From Sandaracinaceae bacterium (lineage in GTDB: Bacteria > Myxococcota_A > Polyangia > Polyangiales > Houyiibacteriaceae), in assembly GCA_020633055.1 (NCBI GenBank), contig JACKEJ010000011.1, positions 248,001-312,000 of the forward strand: a stretch of DNA of 64,000 nucleotides. Reading direction: 5' to 3'. Positions within the stretch are counted from its first letter, which is position 1; each line of letters begins with the position of its first letter. Both the position numbers and the translations under genes were made by a program. The notes under the pieces were generated by a model. That model did no database searches, was not told the origin of the DNA, and worked only from the letters and a program-made list of their open reading frames with translations. Below are positions 10,810 through 20,208 of this stretch, in pieces.

Positions 10810-12771
10810 CTATTCGTCGCTCTCGTTGTCACGCAGGCGCGCCAAGACCGCCGCGTCCTCGAGGGTGGTCACGTCTCCGAGCTCCGTCTCGCCCGCAGCG
10901 AGGCGCGCGAGCAGGCGCCGCATGATCTTTCCGCTGCGTGTCTTGGGAAGAGCCTCCGCCCAGATGACGGCGTCCGGTCGCGCGAACTTGCCGATGTCGG
11001 CGCTGACCTTCTCGATCAACGCCGCGCGCAGCGGCTCCGTCGCGGGGACCTCGGCCTTGAGCGTGACGAACGCGACCAAGGCCTGGCCCTTCAGCGCATC
11101 GGGACGACCGACCACCGCCGCCTCCGCAACCGCCTCGTGCGCGACGAGCACGCTCTCCACCTCGGCCGTCCCCAGGCGGTGTCCGGCGACGTTGACGACG
11201 TCGTCCACGCGCCCCATGACCCAGAAATACCCGTCTTCGTCGCGGCGGGCCCCGTCGCCAGTGAAGTAGCGACCCGGGAAGCGCGAGAAGTAGGTCGCGC
11301 GGAAGCGCTCGTCATCGCCCCAGATGGTCCGCAGCATGCTCGGCCAAGGACGATCGATCACCAGGAGGCCGCCCTCGTTCGGCTCGGCCTCCTGCCCATC
11401 ATCGCGCAACACCTTGGGCGAGACCCCAAAGAAGGGTAGACAGCACGAACCAGGCTTGGCAGGGACGGCCCCCGGGAGCGGGGTCATCATGATCCCGCCC
11501 GTCTCCGTCTGCCACCACGTGTCGACGATGGGGCAACGTTCGCCGCCAATGACCTCGCGGTACCACATCCACGCCTCCGGGTTGATGGGCTCGCCCACGG
11601 TCCCGAGCAGACGCAGCGAGCTCAGGTCGTGCCGCCGCGGGTGCTCGTCCCCCCACTTGATGAACGCGCGGATGGCCGTGGGTGCGGTGTACAGGATGCT
11701 CACGCGGTGCCGCGCGATGATGTCCCAGAAGCGGTCCTCCGCGGGGTGGTTGGGCGCGCCCTCGTACATGAGCACGGTGCCGCCGTTGCACAGCGGGCCA
11801 TACACCACGTAGCTGTGACCGGTGATCCACCCCACGTCCGCCGTACACCAGTAGACGTCGTCGTCGCGCAGCTCGAACACGTGCCTGGTGGTGACGGCCG
11901 TCCCCACCATGTAGCCGCCAGTCGTGTGCAGCACACCCTTGGGCTTCCCCGTCGTGCCGGACGTGTACAAGATGAACAGCGGGTGCTCGGCGTCGAGCGG
12001 CGGGGCCACATGCTCGGCGGACTGCGCGTCGACGAGGGCGCGCCAGTCGTGCTCGCGTTCCCCGAGCGAGAGCGGCTCCGCCATGCGCTTCAGCACCACC
12101 ACGTGCTGAACGCTGGGCACGTCCGCGAGCGCGCGGTCCACCTGCGCCTTGAGCGGCACCACGACGCCGCGACGCCATGCGGCGTCTTGGGTGAGCACGA
12201 CCTTCGCGCCCGCGTCGTTGAGGCGGTCGCGGATGGCCTCGGACGCGAAGCCGCCGAAGATGACGGTGTGGACAGCGCCGAGGCGCGCACAGGCGAGCAT
12301 CGCGATGGCCGCCTCGGGGACCATCCCCATGTAGATGCCCACACGGTCCCCTGCGGCCACCCCCAGCTGCGTCAGCGCGTTCGCGAGCCGACAGACCTCG
12401 GCGTGGAGCTCACGGTACGTGTAGCGACACACGTCGCCCGGCTCCCCCTCGAACACGATGGCGGTCGCGTCCGCCCGCGGACCCGAGAGGTGCCGGTCGA
12501 GGCAATTGTACGCCAGGTTGGTGGTGGCTCCCACGAACCACTTGGCGTGCGGCGCGACCCACTCGAGCACGCGCTCGTGCGGCGAGAACCAGTGGAAAGC
12601 TTGCGCCTGCTCTGCCCAGAACCCCTCGGGGTCGGCGACGCTGCGGGCATAGAGATCGTCGTAGGCCTCTCGCGTGCCCACGCGGGCCGTCGCAGCAAAC
12701 GCGGTGGGGGGCGGGAAGACGCGGGCCTCGGTCGATACGCTCGTGATGCGGGAGTCGCTCATGCGGAGCAT
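10810..12771 (-). CDS. acs: Acetyl-CoA synthetase (AMP-forming)
   Basis: 653 residues, as expected for Acs. The AMP-binding P-loop motif is [11 protein letters not shown]; other landmarks are [36 protein letters not shown] and the C-terminal [12 protein letters not shown] whose Lys (about 615) is the catalytic residue reversibly acetylated in characterised homologues. It activates acetate to acetyl-CoA through acetyl-AMP. Two ATG codons are possible (12771 and 12762); neither has a strong ribosome site. It is last in a leftward run of kinase, TPR protein and unknown protein, and starts 20 bases after its neighbour. Confidence 0.96.
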   Translation of the reverse strand: MLRMSDSRITSVSTEARVFPPPTAFAATARVGTREAYDDLYARSVADPEGFWAEQAQAFHWFSPHERVLEWVAPHAKWFVGATTNLAYNCLDRHLSGPRADATAIVFEGEPGDVCRYTYRELHAEVCRLANALTQLGVAAGDRVGIYMGMVPEAAIAMLACARLGAVHTVIFGGFASEAIRDRLNDAGAKVVLTQDAAWRRGVVVPLKAQVDRALADVPSVQHVVVLKRMAEPLSLGEREHDWRALVDAQSAEHVAPPLDAEHPLFILYTSGTTGKPKGVLHTTGGYMVGTAVTTRHVFELRDDDVYWCTADVGWITGHSYVVYGPLCNGGTVLMYEGAPNHPAEDRFWDIIARHRVSILYTAPTAIRAFIKWGDEHPRRHDLSSLRLLGTVGEPINPEAWMWYREVIGGERCPIVDTWWQTETGGIMMTPLPGAVPAKPGSCCLPFFGVSPKVLRDDGQEAEPNEGGLLVIDRPWPSMLRTIWGDDERFRATYFSRFPGRYFTGDGARRDEDGYFWVMGRVDDVVNVAGHRLGTAEVESVLVAHEAVAEAAVVGRPDALKGQALVAFVTLKAEVPATEPLRAALIEKVSADIGKFARPDAVIWAEALPKTRSGKIMRRLLARLAAGETELGDVTTLEDAAVLARLRDNESDE

Positions 12772-12791
12772 GAGACCACATCGCTCACGGC

Positions 12792-14588
12792 TCAGGAAGG
12801 CGCAGACAGCTCACGACGTCGCGCGGCGAAGAGCTCGGGGCTCCCCATCGGCGACGGAAGCGCCTCGTGGAAGCGCACCGCCGACTCGAGCGCATGGTCG
12901 AGCGGTTCTCGTGCGTGCGGCCCCGCCTCACGCGAAAGCAGCGTGGCCAGCAGCGCGATGGCGTCTTGGGTGCGACCCGACAAGTGCAGCGCGAAGGCGC
13001 CCGGAACCACCCACTCGAGCACCAATGCGTCGGGCCGCACCGAGGAGACACACGCCACCCAGCAACGCGCCGCAGCGAGCGCCTGCCGGCCCTGCTGATA
13101 CGCGCGGGCGGCGCGGGCGAAGGCGGCCGCCGCGTCTGCGAAGCGCCCTGCCTCCGCGAGAGCCTCGGCGGCGCGCTCCTCGGTCTGCCCGGGCGGCTCC
13201 AAGGGTGTCGCCGACGCCGCCTCGGCTGCCTGGAGCGCGGCTTCGGCCGCTCGGAGCCCCGCCGCGTCCGTGACGAACGGGCGCACCCGTGCGAGCCAAG
13301 CGCGCGCGCGGACCGCGGAGGCGTCGAGGACGCGCGGAAAGGCCTCCAACACGAGCGCTGCCTGCTGGGCCGCGGGCAGCCGCGCGGCCAACACGGCGGC
13401 GAGGAGACGCTCGTCCTCGATGGCGGGGAGCCGGTGCGCCAGCTCGAGCACCCGGCGCGCCGTGTGTGGAGAGTCCGCATCGTTGCCGAGGGCGCGCAGC
13501 GCGAGCCCGAGGACCGCCGCGCTCGACGACGAGGTCGGACCCGTCGAGAGGGTGGTCTCTGCCACGGTGAGCAGCGCGTGTGCGCGCATCACAGTGGAGG
13601 GTTCGTGCGCGACGTAGCGCTCGAGCAATGCGTGCAGGCCGGCGTCCGGATCACGGGCACGCATGGTCTCCGTGAGCGCCCGGCCGAGCGCCTCGCGCGC
13701 CTCGTCTCGCACCCGTGCAGCGGAATCGTCCACGCTCGAACCGTCCAACTCGGCATGCACGGGTCGTGGCGCGTGCGCGTCCGCCGGATCCGACGCCGCA
13801 ACGAGCACGATGGACGCCCGGCCGCGCGCGTCGGCCGCACGCAAGCAGGCAGTCCCCAGCAGGCCTCGGGTGCGCGGCAGGCGCCACCCGGCGCTCGCGA
13901 ATGGCTCCGTCAACAGGGCGGCGACGGCGTCATGCACCACCAGCTCGAGCCATTGCCCAGCGCCTTGCAGCAGCAGCTCGACGGTGGCGAAGCGCACCGC
14001 GCGCTCGAGGGGTCGGAGCGCATCGCGCGCGACGTGGGCGCGTTCATCGCAGGGCAGGAGGGTGACGAAGCCGCTCAGGCGCACGTGCAGGCGGTCGGAC
14101 ACGAGTCGCGCCTGCGCAACGCAGTCGATGGGCCCCTCCCGCGTGCGCAGCGTCACGCCGAACGCGGTGGCGTCGCTCGCGTGGACGAGCCCCGACGCGT
14201 CGTTCGCTCGGGCCACGCTTGCCCGAGTCGGTGGGGCGGGCAGCGTCACCGGGCTCCGAGCTGCCGCCTCGCTCGGCGCGCCCTCACCTCGCTCCACGGG
14301 CACGCCTGGATGAACCCGTAGCGAGATCCCCAACGCCTCGAGCGCCCGCTCCACCCGCGACACGTCGAGCGAAAACGTCCCGCGCGACGCGTGTGTTCGA
14401 CGGTCGCGAAAGAGCAGCGCCCCTTGCCGCAGATCCAGCGTGCCCTCGAGATCGCCGGCCACCAGCTCGAGACCGTCGACCGACCCCAGCCGCACGGACA
14501 GCGGCGACCGCGAGACCAAGCGCGCCACCCCACGCTGCAAGCGGAGATCGAACCGGGGGACGGGCCGCGCTGCGTGGGGGTCGCTCAC
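12792..14588 (-). CDS. Large helical-repeat protein of unknown function
   Basis: 598 residues starting at GTG 14588, whose codon overlaps the stop of the upstream TPR gene (4-base overlap). The N-terminal third looks like mixed alpha/beta ([21 protein letters not shown]). The C-terminal half is Ala-rich and helical with TPR-like units such as [20 protein letters not shown]. There is no signal peptide or membrane segment. I recognise no family. Its position between a TPR protein and acs suggests an operon, but gives no function. Confidence 0.55.
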   Translation of the reverse strand: MSDPHAARPVPRFDLRLQRGVARLVSRSPLSVRLGSVDGLELVAGDLEGTLDLRQGALLFRDRRTHASRGTFSLDVSRVERALEALGISLRVHPGVPVERGEGAPSEAAARSPVTLPAPPTRASVARANDASGLVHASDATAFGVTLRTREGPIDCVAQARLVSDRLHVRLSGFVTLLPCDERAHVARDALRPLERAVRFATVELLLQGAGQWLELVVHDAVAALLTEPFASAGWRLPRTRGLLGTACLRAADARGRASIVLVAASDPADAHAPRPVHAELDGSSVDDSAARVRDEAREALGRALTETMRARDPDAGLHALLERYVAHEPSTVMRAHALLTVAETTLSTGPTSSSSAAVLGLALRALGNDADSPHTARRVLELAHRLPAIEDERLLAAVLAARLPAAQQAALVLEAFPRVLDASAVRARAWLARVRPFVTDAAGLRAAEAALQAAEAASATPLEPPGQTEERAAEALAEAGRFADAAAAFARAARAYQQGRQALAAARCWVACVSSVRPDALVLEWVVPGAFALHLSGRTQDAIALLATLLSREAGPHAREPLDHALESAVRFHEALPSPMGSPELFAARRRELSAPS

Positions 14589-15715
14589 GACTCGGCGCGA
14601 TACACTGGCGCGTCGATGCGCCGCGGTGGGGGGACCTGCTCGCGGAACGCTCTCCACGGGGCCCCGAGCGCATCCTCGGCGGCCTTCCTGGCGGTCGCCA
14701 GCTCGGCCGCGGGTGTGCCGACGGCGGATGCCTGATCGCAGACCACCGCCGCCGCGAGCATCCAGCCACGCTCCACGAAGCAGCGCGCCAACAGCGGGAG
14801 GGTGTCACGCTCGCGAGCGCCCAGCGCGATGGCCCGTCGCAGGAACCCGATCGCCTGCCCCGAGCGCCCGCGCTCGACGTAGGACTGCCCGAGACGTCGG
14901 AACAGATCACCCGCGGCGGGCCCGTCCTGACCCCACTGGATGCCCAGGCGCATCACGTCCTCTGCCCACTCGTGGCGGTCGGTCTCCGCGTAGGCCGTGC
15001 CCAACAGCGCCATGCTGCGCGCCAGCGTGGCGCGCACCTCTGGAGCGAGCGACTGACCTTCGGCGGTGCGCAGCAGGAGCGAGAGCGGACTTGGCCACGG
15101 GCCCAGCAGCTCGATGGTCTTCTCCCAGTCCTGGTCGGCGTTGGCTCGCTCCGCGCGCGGAATCACATTGAGGTCGATGGCGAACGGCGACTGCGGTCGC
15201 GCCGCCTGCGCCGACGCACGGACACGATCGCGGACCAGGTCGTGCAGCTCGTGCAGCGGCACCTCGTCGCGTGCACCACCCAGGTCGATCAGCAGCGCGG
15301 GTGGCTTACCCCCACCCACACGGAGCTCGCGCAGGCCCAGCCCGAACAGAGGCGCAAGGAGCAGGAACCGGCCGCCCAGAAAGCCCTGCAGATCCTCCGC
15401 GGTCGGGCTCTCGGGCAGCGAGTCCGGGACGGGCTCCTCGGCCAGCATCGTCGCGGCGACGCGGCGGCGGAACTCACCCAGCGCGAGGCGGTGCTCCTGC
15501 TGATCGTCCAACATGAAGTCCACGAGCGACGCGTCGGCAGAGCGTTGGTCGATGCTGACCGCCGTGATGCGCACCCCCGCGATGACCGAGTACGCCAGAA
15601 ACTGCTTCCCGATGGCATCGCACAGCTGTCGGAACGAGGGTGAGTTCTCGCCGAGCTTGTCGAACCAGCCGTCTGCGCTGACGGCGTTGAGGGGGTGATG
15701 GCGGCGTTCGTTCAT
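14585..15715 (-). CDS. TPR-containing cytoplasmic protein of unknown function
   Basis: 376 residues from ATG 15715 (an in-frame TTG at 15724 is less likely). The N-terminal 170 residues form an unrecognised alpha/beta region. The C-terminal half has TPR-like repeats: LARSMALLGTAYAETDRHEW, GDLFRRLGQSYVERGRSGQA and TLPLLARCFVERGWMLAAAV. No signal peptide. It sits about 70 bases downstream of the hybrid kinase and is translationally coupled to the following unknown gene, so it may be a partner of one of them. Confidence 0.6.
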   Translation of the reverse strand: MNERRHHPLNAVSADGWFDKLGENSPSFRQLCDAIGKQFLAYSVIAGVRITAVSIDQRSADASLVDFMLDDQQEHRLALGEFRRRVAATMLAEEPVPDSLPESPTAEDLQGFLGGRFLLLAPLFGLGLRELRVGGGKPPALLIDLGGARDEVPLHELHDLVRDRVRASAQAARPQSPFAIDLNVIPRAERANADQDWEKTIELLGPWPSPLSLLLRTAEGQSLAPEVRATLARSMALLGTAYAETDRHEWAEDVMRLGIQWGQDGPAAGDLFRRLGQSYVERGRSGQAIGFLRRAIALGARERDTLPLLARCFVERGWMLAAAVVCDQASAVGTPAAELATARKAAEDALGAPWRAFREQVPPPRRIDAPVYRAES

Positions 15716-15784
15716 GGGCACCAACGTGACGAGCGGACGAGGATCTCAGGTGCCAGGAGCAGCGTCAAGGCGCTCGGGCCCCGC

Positions 15785-18121
15785 TCAGTCGTCGCTGTCC
15801 AACAACCGACGCACGGTCCCGAGCAGATGGTCGCGCTGCCACGGCTTCGACATCGTCACCGTGGGGACGGGCATCTCGAGTTCGTCGTTGAGCGCGCTGC
15901 CCAAGTACCCGCTCACGACCATCACGCGCGCGGGCGCACGGACCTTCAGCATCTCCGCGAGGACCTCATGGGCTCCGGCATGCGGCATGACGAGGTCGAG
16001 GATGACCACGCCGACGTCGGCGTGGTGCTCCTGCCACAGCGCGACTGCCTCCAAGCCGTCTGCAGCACAGAGCACCTTGTAGCCGCCGCGCTCGAGCGTG
16101 CGCTGCATGACGTGGCGTACCGCCTTGTCGTCGTCGGCGACCAGAACGGTCTCCCCCTTCCCGAGGGGCACGGCGACGTCCGCCCCCGCCTCGCTCGTCC
16201 CTTCGGCGTCGACCCTCACTGGGATCCAGACCTCGAACGTCGCGCCATGGCCGAGCTCGGACGTGGCTCGCACGAACCCACCGTGCTGTGTCGCGAACCC
16301 GTACACCATGGCGAGGCCCAAGCCGGTGCCTTTGCCGGCCGCCTTGGTCGTGAAGAACGGCGCGAAGACGTGCTCGAGGTCCGGCGGCGCGATGCCGACG
16401 CCCTGGTCGACCACACTGACGACGACATGAGTCCCAGCGGCGTGTCCCGGGGGGCGTCGTGGGTCACCCGAAGCGAGGTCCACGAGGGCGCTCTCGAGGC
16501 GGATCTCACCGCCGCGGGGCATCGCATCGCGCGCGTTGATCACCAGGTTGAGGACGGCCTGGTCGAAGAGGTTCGGATCGACCGAGACGCGTTCGACTCG
16601 AGGCGTCGTCACGGTGAACCGGTAGTGATTGTCCAGCACGCGCCGCAGCATCGGAGCGATGTCTCGTACGCGGGCAGAGAGGTCGACCAGGACCGACGTA
16701 CGTGGCTCGCTGCGGCTGAAGGCGAGCAGCTGCCGCGTGAGCGCCGAAGCGCCCATCGCAGCTTTGCGAATGTCCTGCAGGCCTCGGTCACGCTCCTCGG
16801 GCCCGCCGGTCTCCGCGAGCTCGCTGTACGCCGAGATGACTTGCAGCAAGTTGTTGAAGTCGTGCGCGATGCCTCCTGCCAGTTGCCCGAGGCTCTCCAT
16901 CCGCTGTGTGCGCGCGAGCTGCGACTCGAGCCGCTCGCGCGCCTCGTTGGCCTCCATCAACTCCGTCACGTCCATGTGCGCGCCGGTGAGCCGGCTGACG
17001 GCGCCGCGCGCATCGCGCTCCGTCACCAGCACGGTCGACAGCACGTGGCGATAGGTGTCGTCCCGGCGCTTGAGCCGGTACGTGACACGAACGCGCGCCT
17101 CGCCAGACCGCAGATGGTCGTCGAAGACCTGCAGCACGCGCCGGCGGTCGGCCGGGTGGATGGACGCTCGCCAGAGAGACATGTCTGCAGGGAGCTCGCT
17201 GAGTGAATACCCGAGCATGTCCGCCCACGCCGTGTTGTACGCAGCGTGCCCCGTTTGAGGGTTCCACTCCCACAGGCCGAGCCCGCCACCGTCCACGGCG
17301 CGCTGGAGCAAGCGCTCGGAGCGCTCCATGCGCTGCTCGGTCCAAGTCACGTCCTGCATGGCACCCACGACACACTCCACGTCGCCCGTGTCCGAGGTGA
17401 TGACGCGTGAGCCCACCTGACGTACGTAGCGCCAACCACCTTCGGTCGTACGCACGCGGAAGAGCGTCGGCGGGGCGGCTCCACCGTCGAGCACGGCCTG
17501 AACGCACCGTAGCACCTCGTCAAGGTCGCTCGGGTGTACCGCTCCCCTCGCATAACGAATGAAACCGGGAACATCTCGAATGTCCGAACCGAACCATCCC
17601 CGCAACTCTGTCGATACACCCAGTGTGCGAGTGGCCATGTCCACTCGCCACGTACCGAGATGTGCGTCCTGAACGCTCGCCAATGATGCTTCACTGAACA
17701 CCAACCTGCGAGCCGCCGTAACCTCGTCGGTGACGTCCGTGACAACGGCTGTCTTGTCACCCGCAGAGGGGTGACCTTCCAGGGGTGCATGCTGACGGAG
17801 CCATGCGACGGAACCGCTCGGCCGTAGCACACGAAAGTCGAATGGCGCTTCAGGACCTGCGTCGCCAAGCGAGCGAATGTACTCGCTGAGGTTCTGGCGG
17901 TCTTCATCGGCCACATTGGACAAGAGCGCGGGGAGCCCTGCGGTCACATCCGACATGGTCGCCCCCAGCATCTTGATCAACTCGAGGGAGATGGTCGCCC
18001 CTCCAGAGCCCGTCACCGACCAGGCACCGACGCGCGGCCAAGCGGCGACCTGCGTGCCACTCTGACGAATGCTCCGCTGACGCGGTCGGCCCCCACCGTC
18101 CTTCGCCAAACCCTTCCGCAC
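15785..18121 (-). CDS. Multi-PAS hybrid sensor histidine kinase with C-terminal receiver
   Basis: 778 residues, apparently soluble. Order: about three PAS/PAC modules (residues about 20-385; for example GGLGLWEWNPQTGHAAYNTA), a HisKA dimerisation helix with LAGGIAHDFNNLLQVISAY, a HATPase with NLVINARDAMPRGGEI and GKGTGLGLAMVYGF, and a receiver domain (ETVLVADDDKAV, VVILDLVMPHAG, a late Lys in MSKPW). It probably autophosphorylates in response to a cytoplasmic signal and passes phosphate to its own receiver. No output domain or response regulator is adjacent. The GTG at 18121 is preceded by GAGGAGGAAG at the right distance, which decides the start over the upstream codon at 18151. Confidence 0.9.
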   Translation of the reverse strand: MRKGLAKDGGGRPRQRSIRQSGTQVAAWPRVGAWSVTGSGGATISLELIKMLGATMSDVTAGLPALLSNVADEDRQNLSEYIRSLGDAGPEAPFDFRVLRPSGSVAWLRQHAPLEGHPSAGDKTAVVTDVTDEVTAARRLVFSEASLASVQDAHLGTWRVDMATRTLGVSTELRGWFGSDIRDVPGFIRYARGAVHPSDLDEVLRCVQAVLDGGAAPPTLFRVRTTEGGWRYVRQVGSRVITSDTGDVECVVGAMQDVTWTEQRMERSERLLQRAVDGGGLGLWEWNPQTGHAAYNTAWADMLGYSLSELPADMSLWRASIHPADRRRVLQVFDDHLRSGEARVRVTYRLKRRDDTYRHVLSTVLVTERDARGAVSRLTGAHMDVTELMEANEARERLESQLARTQRMESLGQLAGGIAHDFNNLLQVISAYSELAETGGPEERDRGLQDIRKAAMGASALTRQLLAFSRSEPRTSVLVDLSARVRDIAPMLRRVLDNHYRFTVTTPRVERVSVDPNLFDQAVLNLVINARDAMPRGGEIRLESALVDLASGDPRRPPGHAAGTHVVVSVVDQGVGIAPPDLEHVFAPFFTTKAAGKGTGLGLAMVYGFATQHGGFVRATSELGHGATFEVWIPVRVDAEGTSEAGADVAVPLGKGETVLVADDDKAVRHVMQRTLERGGYKVLCAADGLEAVALWQEHHADVGVVILDLVMPHAGAHEVLAEMLKVRAPARVMVVSGYLGSALNDELEMPVPTVTMSKPWQRDHLLGTVRRLLDSDD

Positions 18122-18412
18122 GACTCTTCCTCCTCTTTCCGGCTGACACACGCGGGGCGCGAGGAATCCGCAGCGCGCGATACCACCAGTTTACCGTGCT
18201 CTGGGCTTCCTGGATACTCCGTTCAGAAGAAAAATCTACAACAGCGATCTCCCTCCCGCAAGACGCGTGTGCTCACGAAGCCCTCGAAGGGCCTCCCCAG
18301 GGTGCCGGGTGCAGCGGCTAGGCCAGCCAGTCCCGCGACATCGCCCCCCGGAACTCCCCGATGAACGCACGCCGGACGAGCTCCTCACCACCTCGCGCCC
18401 CAGGCCCACGCG

Positions 18413-18646
18413 TCAGTCGACGCGCTCGCCAGTCGACTTGAACACCTCCATCGGACGCAGCGCGTCCACCGGGCCGTGATACGCCGTCACTCCGTTGACC
18501 TTGATGGTCGTGTCCCCGTCATCCAACAATGCCTGGACGACTCCGGAGGCCGATGTCGTGAGCTCGAAATCACCCGCCATCACGCTCTGTCCAGACGCCC
18601 CAGCTCCGGCAGCATCCACCACGCTGATCTTGACCACCCGTCCCAT
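18413..18646 (-). CDS. 77-residue protein of unknown function, probable LysR-regulator target
   Basis: A small protein starting at ATG with AAGGAA 4-5 bases upstream, which supports translation. The pattern of VKISVVDAAGAG, GDFELTTSASGVVQALLDDG and TTIKVNGVTAYHGP looks like a single all-beta domain of the carboxypeptidase-regulatory or Ig-like type. No signal peptide or Cys. It is transcribed away from the NhaR-like regulator at 20209; an insertion sequence now separates the two. I recognise no family. Confidence 0.5.
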   Translation of the reverse strand: MGRVVKISVVDAAGAGASGQSVMAGDFELTTSASGVVQALLDDGDTTIKVNGVTAYHGPVDALRPMEVFKSTGERVD

Positions 18647-18690
18647 GGTTTCCTTTCCGTCCAGCGCACAAGTTGGACGACACGTTCATC

Positions 18691-18731
18691 CGCGCCAGCA
18701 CCACATCTCTTGTGCCAAGAAATACGCGCCA
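18691..18731 (+). repeat. 41-base direct repeat, left copy (34-base tandem unit)
   Basis: These 41 bases are identical to 20117-20157, in the same orientation. The unit starts CGCGCCAGCACC and contains the perfect inverted repeat TCTTG-TGC-CAAGA at 18708-18720. If the insertion sequence and one 9-base duplication are removed, the two copies become a tandem array of a 34-base unit ending in a partial CGCGCCA. Confidence 0.85.
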
Positions 18732-18733
18732 GC

Positions 18734-20116
18734 CTGAACGATCCCCTCATTTCGTCCACAGCTAACGACATGTCAGAGGACTCCGAAGAGGTCCGCGAAG
18801 AACTTCTGTTCGCGTAGGAGCTCATCGAACTTGTTGAGGATGAGGTGGCGGCGATGGGCTGGAGCATTCGGAAGGAGAGCGAACCAGATGCAACCTTGCC
18901 GAAACAGAGAGTGCGTACGCTTGGTCACGGTGTTCGCCTTGAGCACCTTGTCGAGACCCGTGGCTTCGCTGGCGGCGCCCAGCACGGTGAGGAGCGCTTG
19001 GGCGAGCGAGGCCAGCATAATCAAGCGGTCTCGGCGGTCAGGACGCTTGACGCGCACCTCCGACAGCCCGAGTCCGTAGCGCGGGTTCTTCGCGTCACGG
19101 AACGTCTCTTCAATCGTGAATCGGCGCCCGTACATGGCGACGACTTGGGAGGCCGTCAGGTCAGTGCGGTTCGTGGCCAGGCACCACGGGTCCTTCATGT
19201 CCTTGGCCTTCACCGTGACGATGCCCGCAACCGGCTGCTCGTGGGTGGTCACGGCCACGTTCTTCCAGAGCCGGGCTCGACCTTCCGGCGACACAAGCTT
19301 GGATGCAGCCAAAAGCGGCTTGTTGGCCACGCGCACCTTGATGTCCTTGCGAAAGCGGATGACGTAGTGCCAGGTCTGGTCGCTCAGGAATTCGTAGAGG
19401 GCGGTGCCCCCGAAGCCGCGGTCTGCGACGATGGTGACACGGACATCGTTTGGGATCGCAGACCGCAAGCGAAGCAGCAACGTATCCTCGGCGTCGATGC
19501 GGCCACCCTCGCTGAGCTCCGCGCTCGGAACGGTTTTCCAGCAGAGCGGCGTCGCGCGGCCGTGCGAGGTGATGACGTTGGCGGCGATAACGCTGTGAGC
19601 GTCGCGTGCGTACTCGGTCCAGTCGAGCGCGACGATGACGTCTTTGCGTTCGCCGAGCACGAAGCGCGTCCACGGAACGTCGAGCTGCTCAAGCTGAAGC
19701 TTGGGATTCGACAGCAGGCGGTCCACCTGCTTGGTCGCGTGCTTGGGATCCAGCCCCTGCGACGTCGCGAGCGCCGCACCGATGATCGTCACGCCCAGCG
19801 AACCCGCCTGCATGACGCCCAGCACCCCGTCCGCGAGCGAGCCCGCGAGCTTGGCGTGCAGCTCATTGTCCATCACCTGGTCGACCATCGAGCGCACTCT
19901 AGCCAAAGACACTCCGCCTGTGGTCTCGGATCGTCCCTCTTTCCGCTGCCCGGCAGTAGCCGAACAGTCACGCGTCTCAGGCTCTCGAAGGTGGGCGAGT
20001 TTGGTCGGGGAGGCAGGCTTGGTGGTCGTCATGCCCCTTGAAACAAGCCACTCGGCCCAAAATTCCCGGTCCGCGACGATATGCGATCATGTGTGCGCTA
20101 TGCGGGGATCCCTCAG
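18734..20116 (-). mobile_element. IS4-family insertion sequence, complete
   Basis: A 1383-base element with imperfect terminal inverted repeats: the left end CTGAACGATCCCCTCAT (18734-18750) matches the reverse complement of the right end (20100-20116) at 14 of 17 positions, with weaker matching further in. It is flanked by a 9-base direct duplication CGCGCCAGC at 18725-18733 and 20117-20125, a typical size for IS4-family target duplications. Intact ends, duplication and an unbroken transposase suggest recent insertion. Confidence 0.88.
18773..20032 (-). CDS. IS4-family DDE transposase
   Basis: 419 residues. The catalytic triad is visible: the first Asp in VALDWTEY (D137), the second in IVADRGFGG (D204) and the Glu in the Y-(2)-R-(3)-E-(6)-K signature within YGRRFTIEETFRDAK (Y301, R304, E308, K315). 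The N-terminal region with MDNELHAKLAGSLADGVLGVMQ is the DNA-binding part. It cuts and reinserts its own element. The reading frame is intact, so the element may be active. Confidence 0.95.
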   Translation of the reverse strand: MTTTKPASPTKLAHLREPETRDCSATAGQRKEGRSETTGGVSLARVRSMVDQVMDNELHAKLAGSLADGVLGVMQAGSLGVTIIGAALATSQGLDPKHATKQVDRLLSNPKLQLEQLDVPWTRFVLGERKDVIVALDWTEYARDAHSVIAANVITSHGRATPLCWKTVPSAELSEGGRIDAEDTLLLRLRSAIPNDVRVTIVADRGFGGTALYEFLSDQTWHYVIRFRKDIKVRVANKPLLAASKLVSPEGRARLWKNVAVTTHEQPVAGIVTVKAKDMKDPWCLATNRTDLTASQVVAMYGRRFTIEETFRDAKNPRYGLGLSEVRVKRPDRRDRLIMLASLAQALLTVLGAASEATGLDKVLKANTVTKRTHSLFRQGCIWFALLPNAPAHRRHLILNKFDELLREQKFFADLFGVL

Positions 20117-20157
20117 CGCGCCAGCACCACATCTCTTGTGCCAAGAAATACGCGCCA
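20117..20157 (+). repeat. 41-base direct repeat, right copy
   Basis: Identical to 18691-18731. Its first nine bases are also the right copy of the target duplication. It contains the second TCTTG-TGC-CAAGA palindrome (20134-20146) and lies 52 bases upstream of the LysR-type regulator gene. Confidence 0.85.
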
Positions 20158-20184
20158 CGACTACGCCAATATTTTGATGCATAG

Positions 20185-20201
20185 CCAAGAGATTGTCTTG
20201 G
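20185..20201. promoter_or_regulatory. Inverted repeat just upstream of the LysR-type gene
   Basis: CCAAGA-GATTG-TCTTGG is a perfect 6-base inverted repeat with a 5-base spacer, ending 7 bases before the ATG. Its half-sites CAAGA/TCTTG are those of the palindrome in the 41-base repeats. It is a plausible autoregulatory site of the regulator at 20209; this is inference from position and shared half-sites. Confidence 0.5.
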
Positions 20202-20208
20202 TGTGACC

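Noticed and set aside
18691..20157. 41-base repeats as transposon ends or a CRISPR-like array
   Set aside because: They are direct, not inverted; true inverted ends and a 9-base duplication are found inside them, and there are no repeated spacers.
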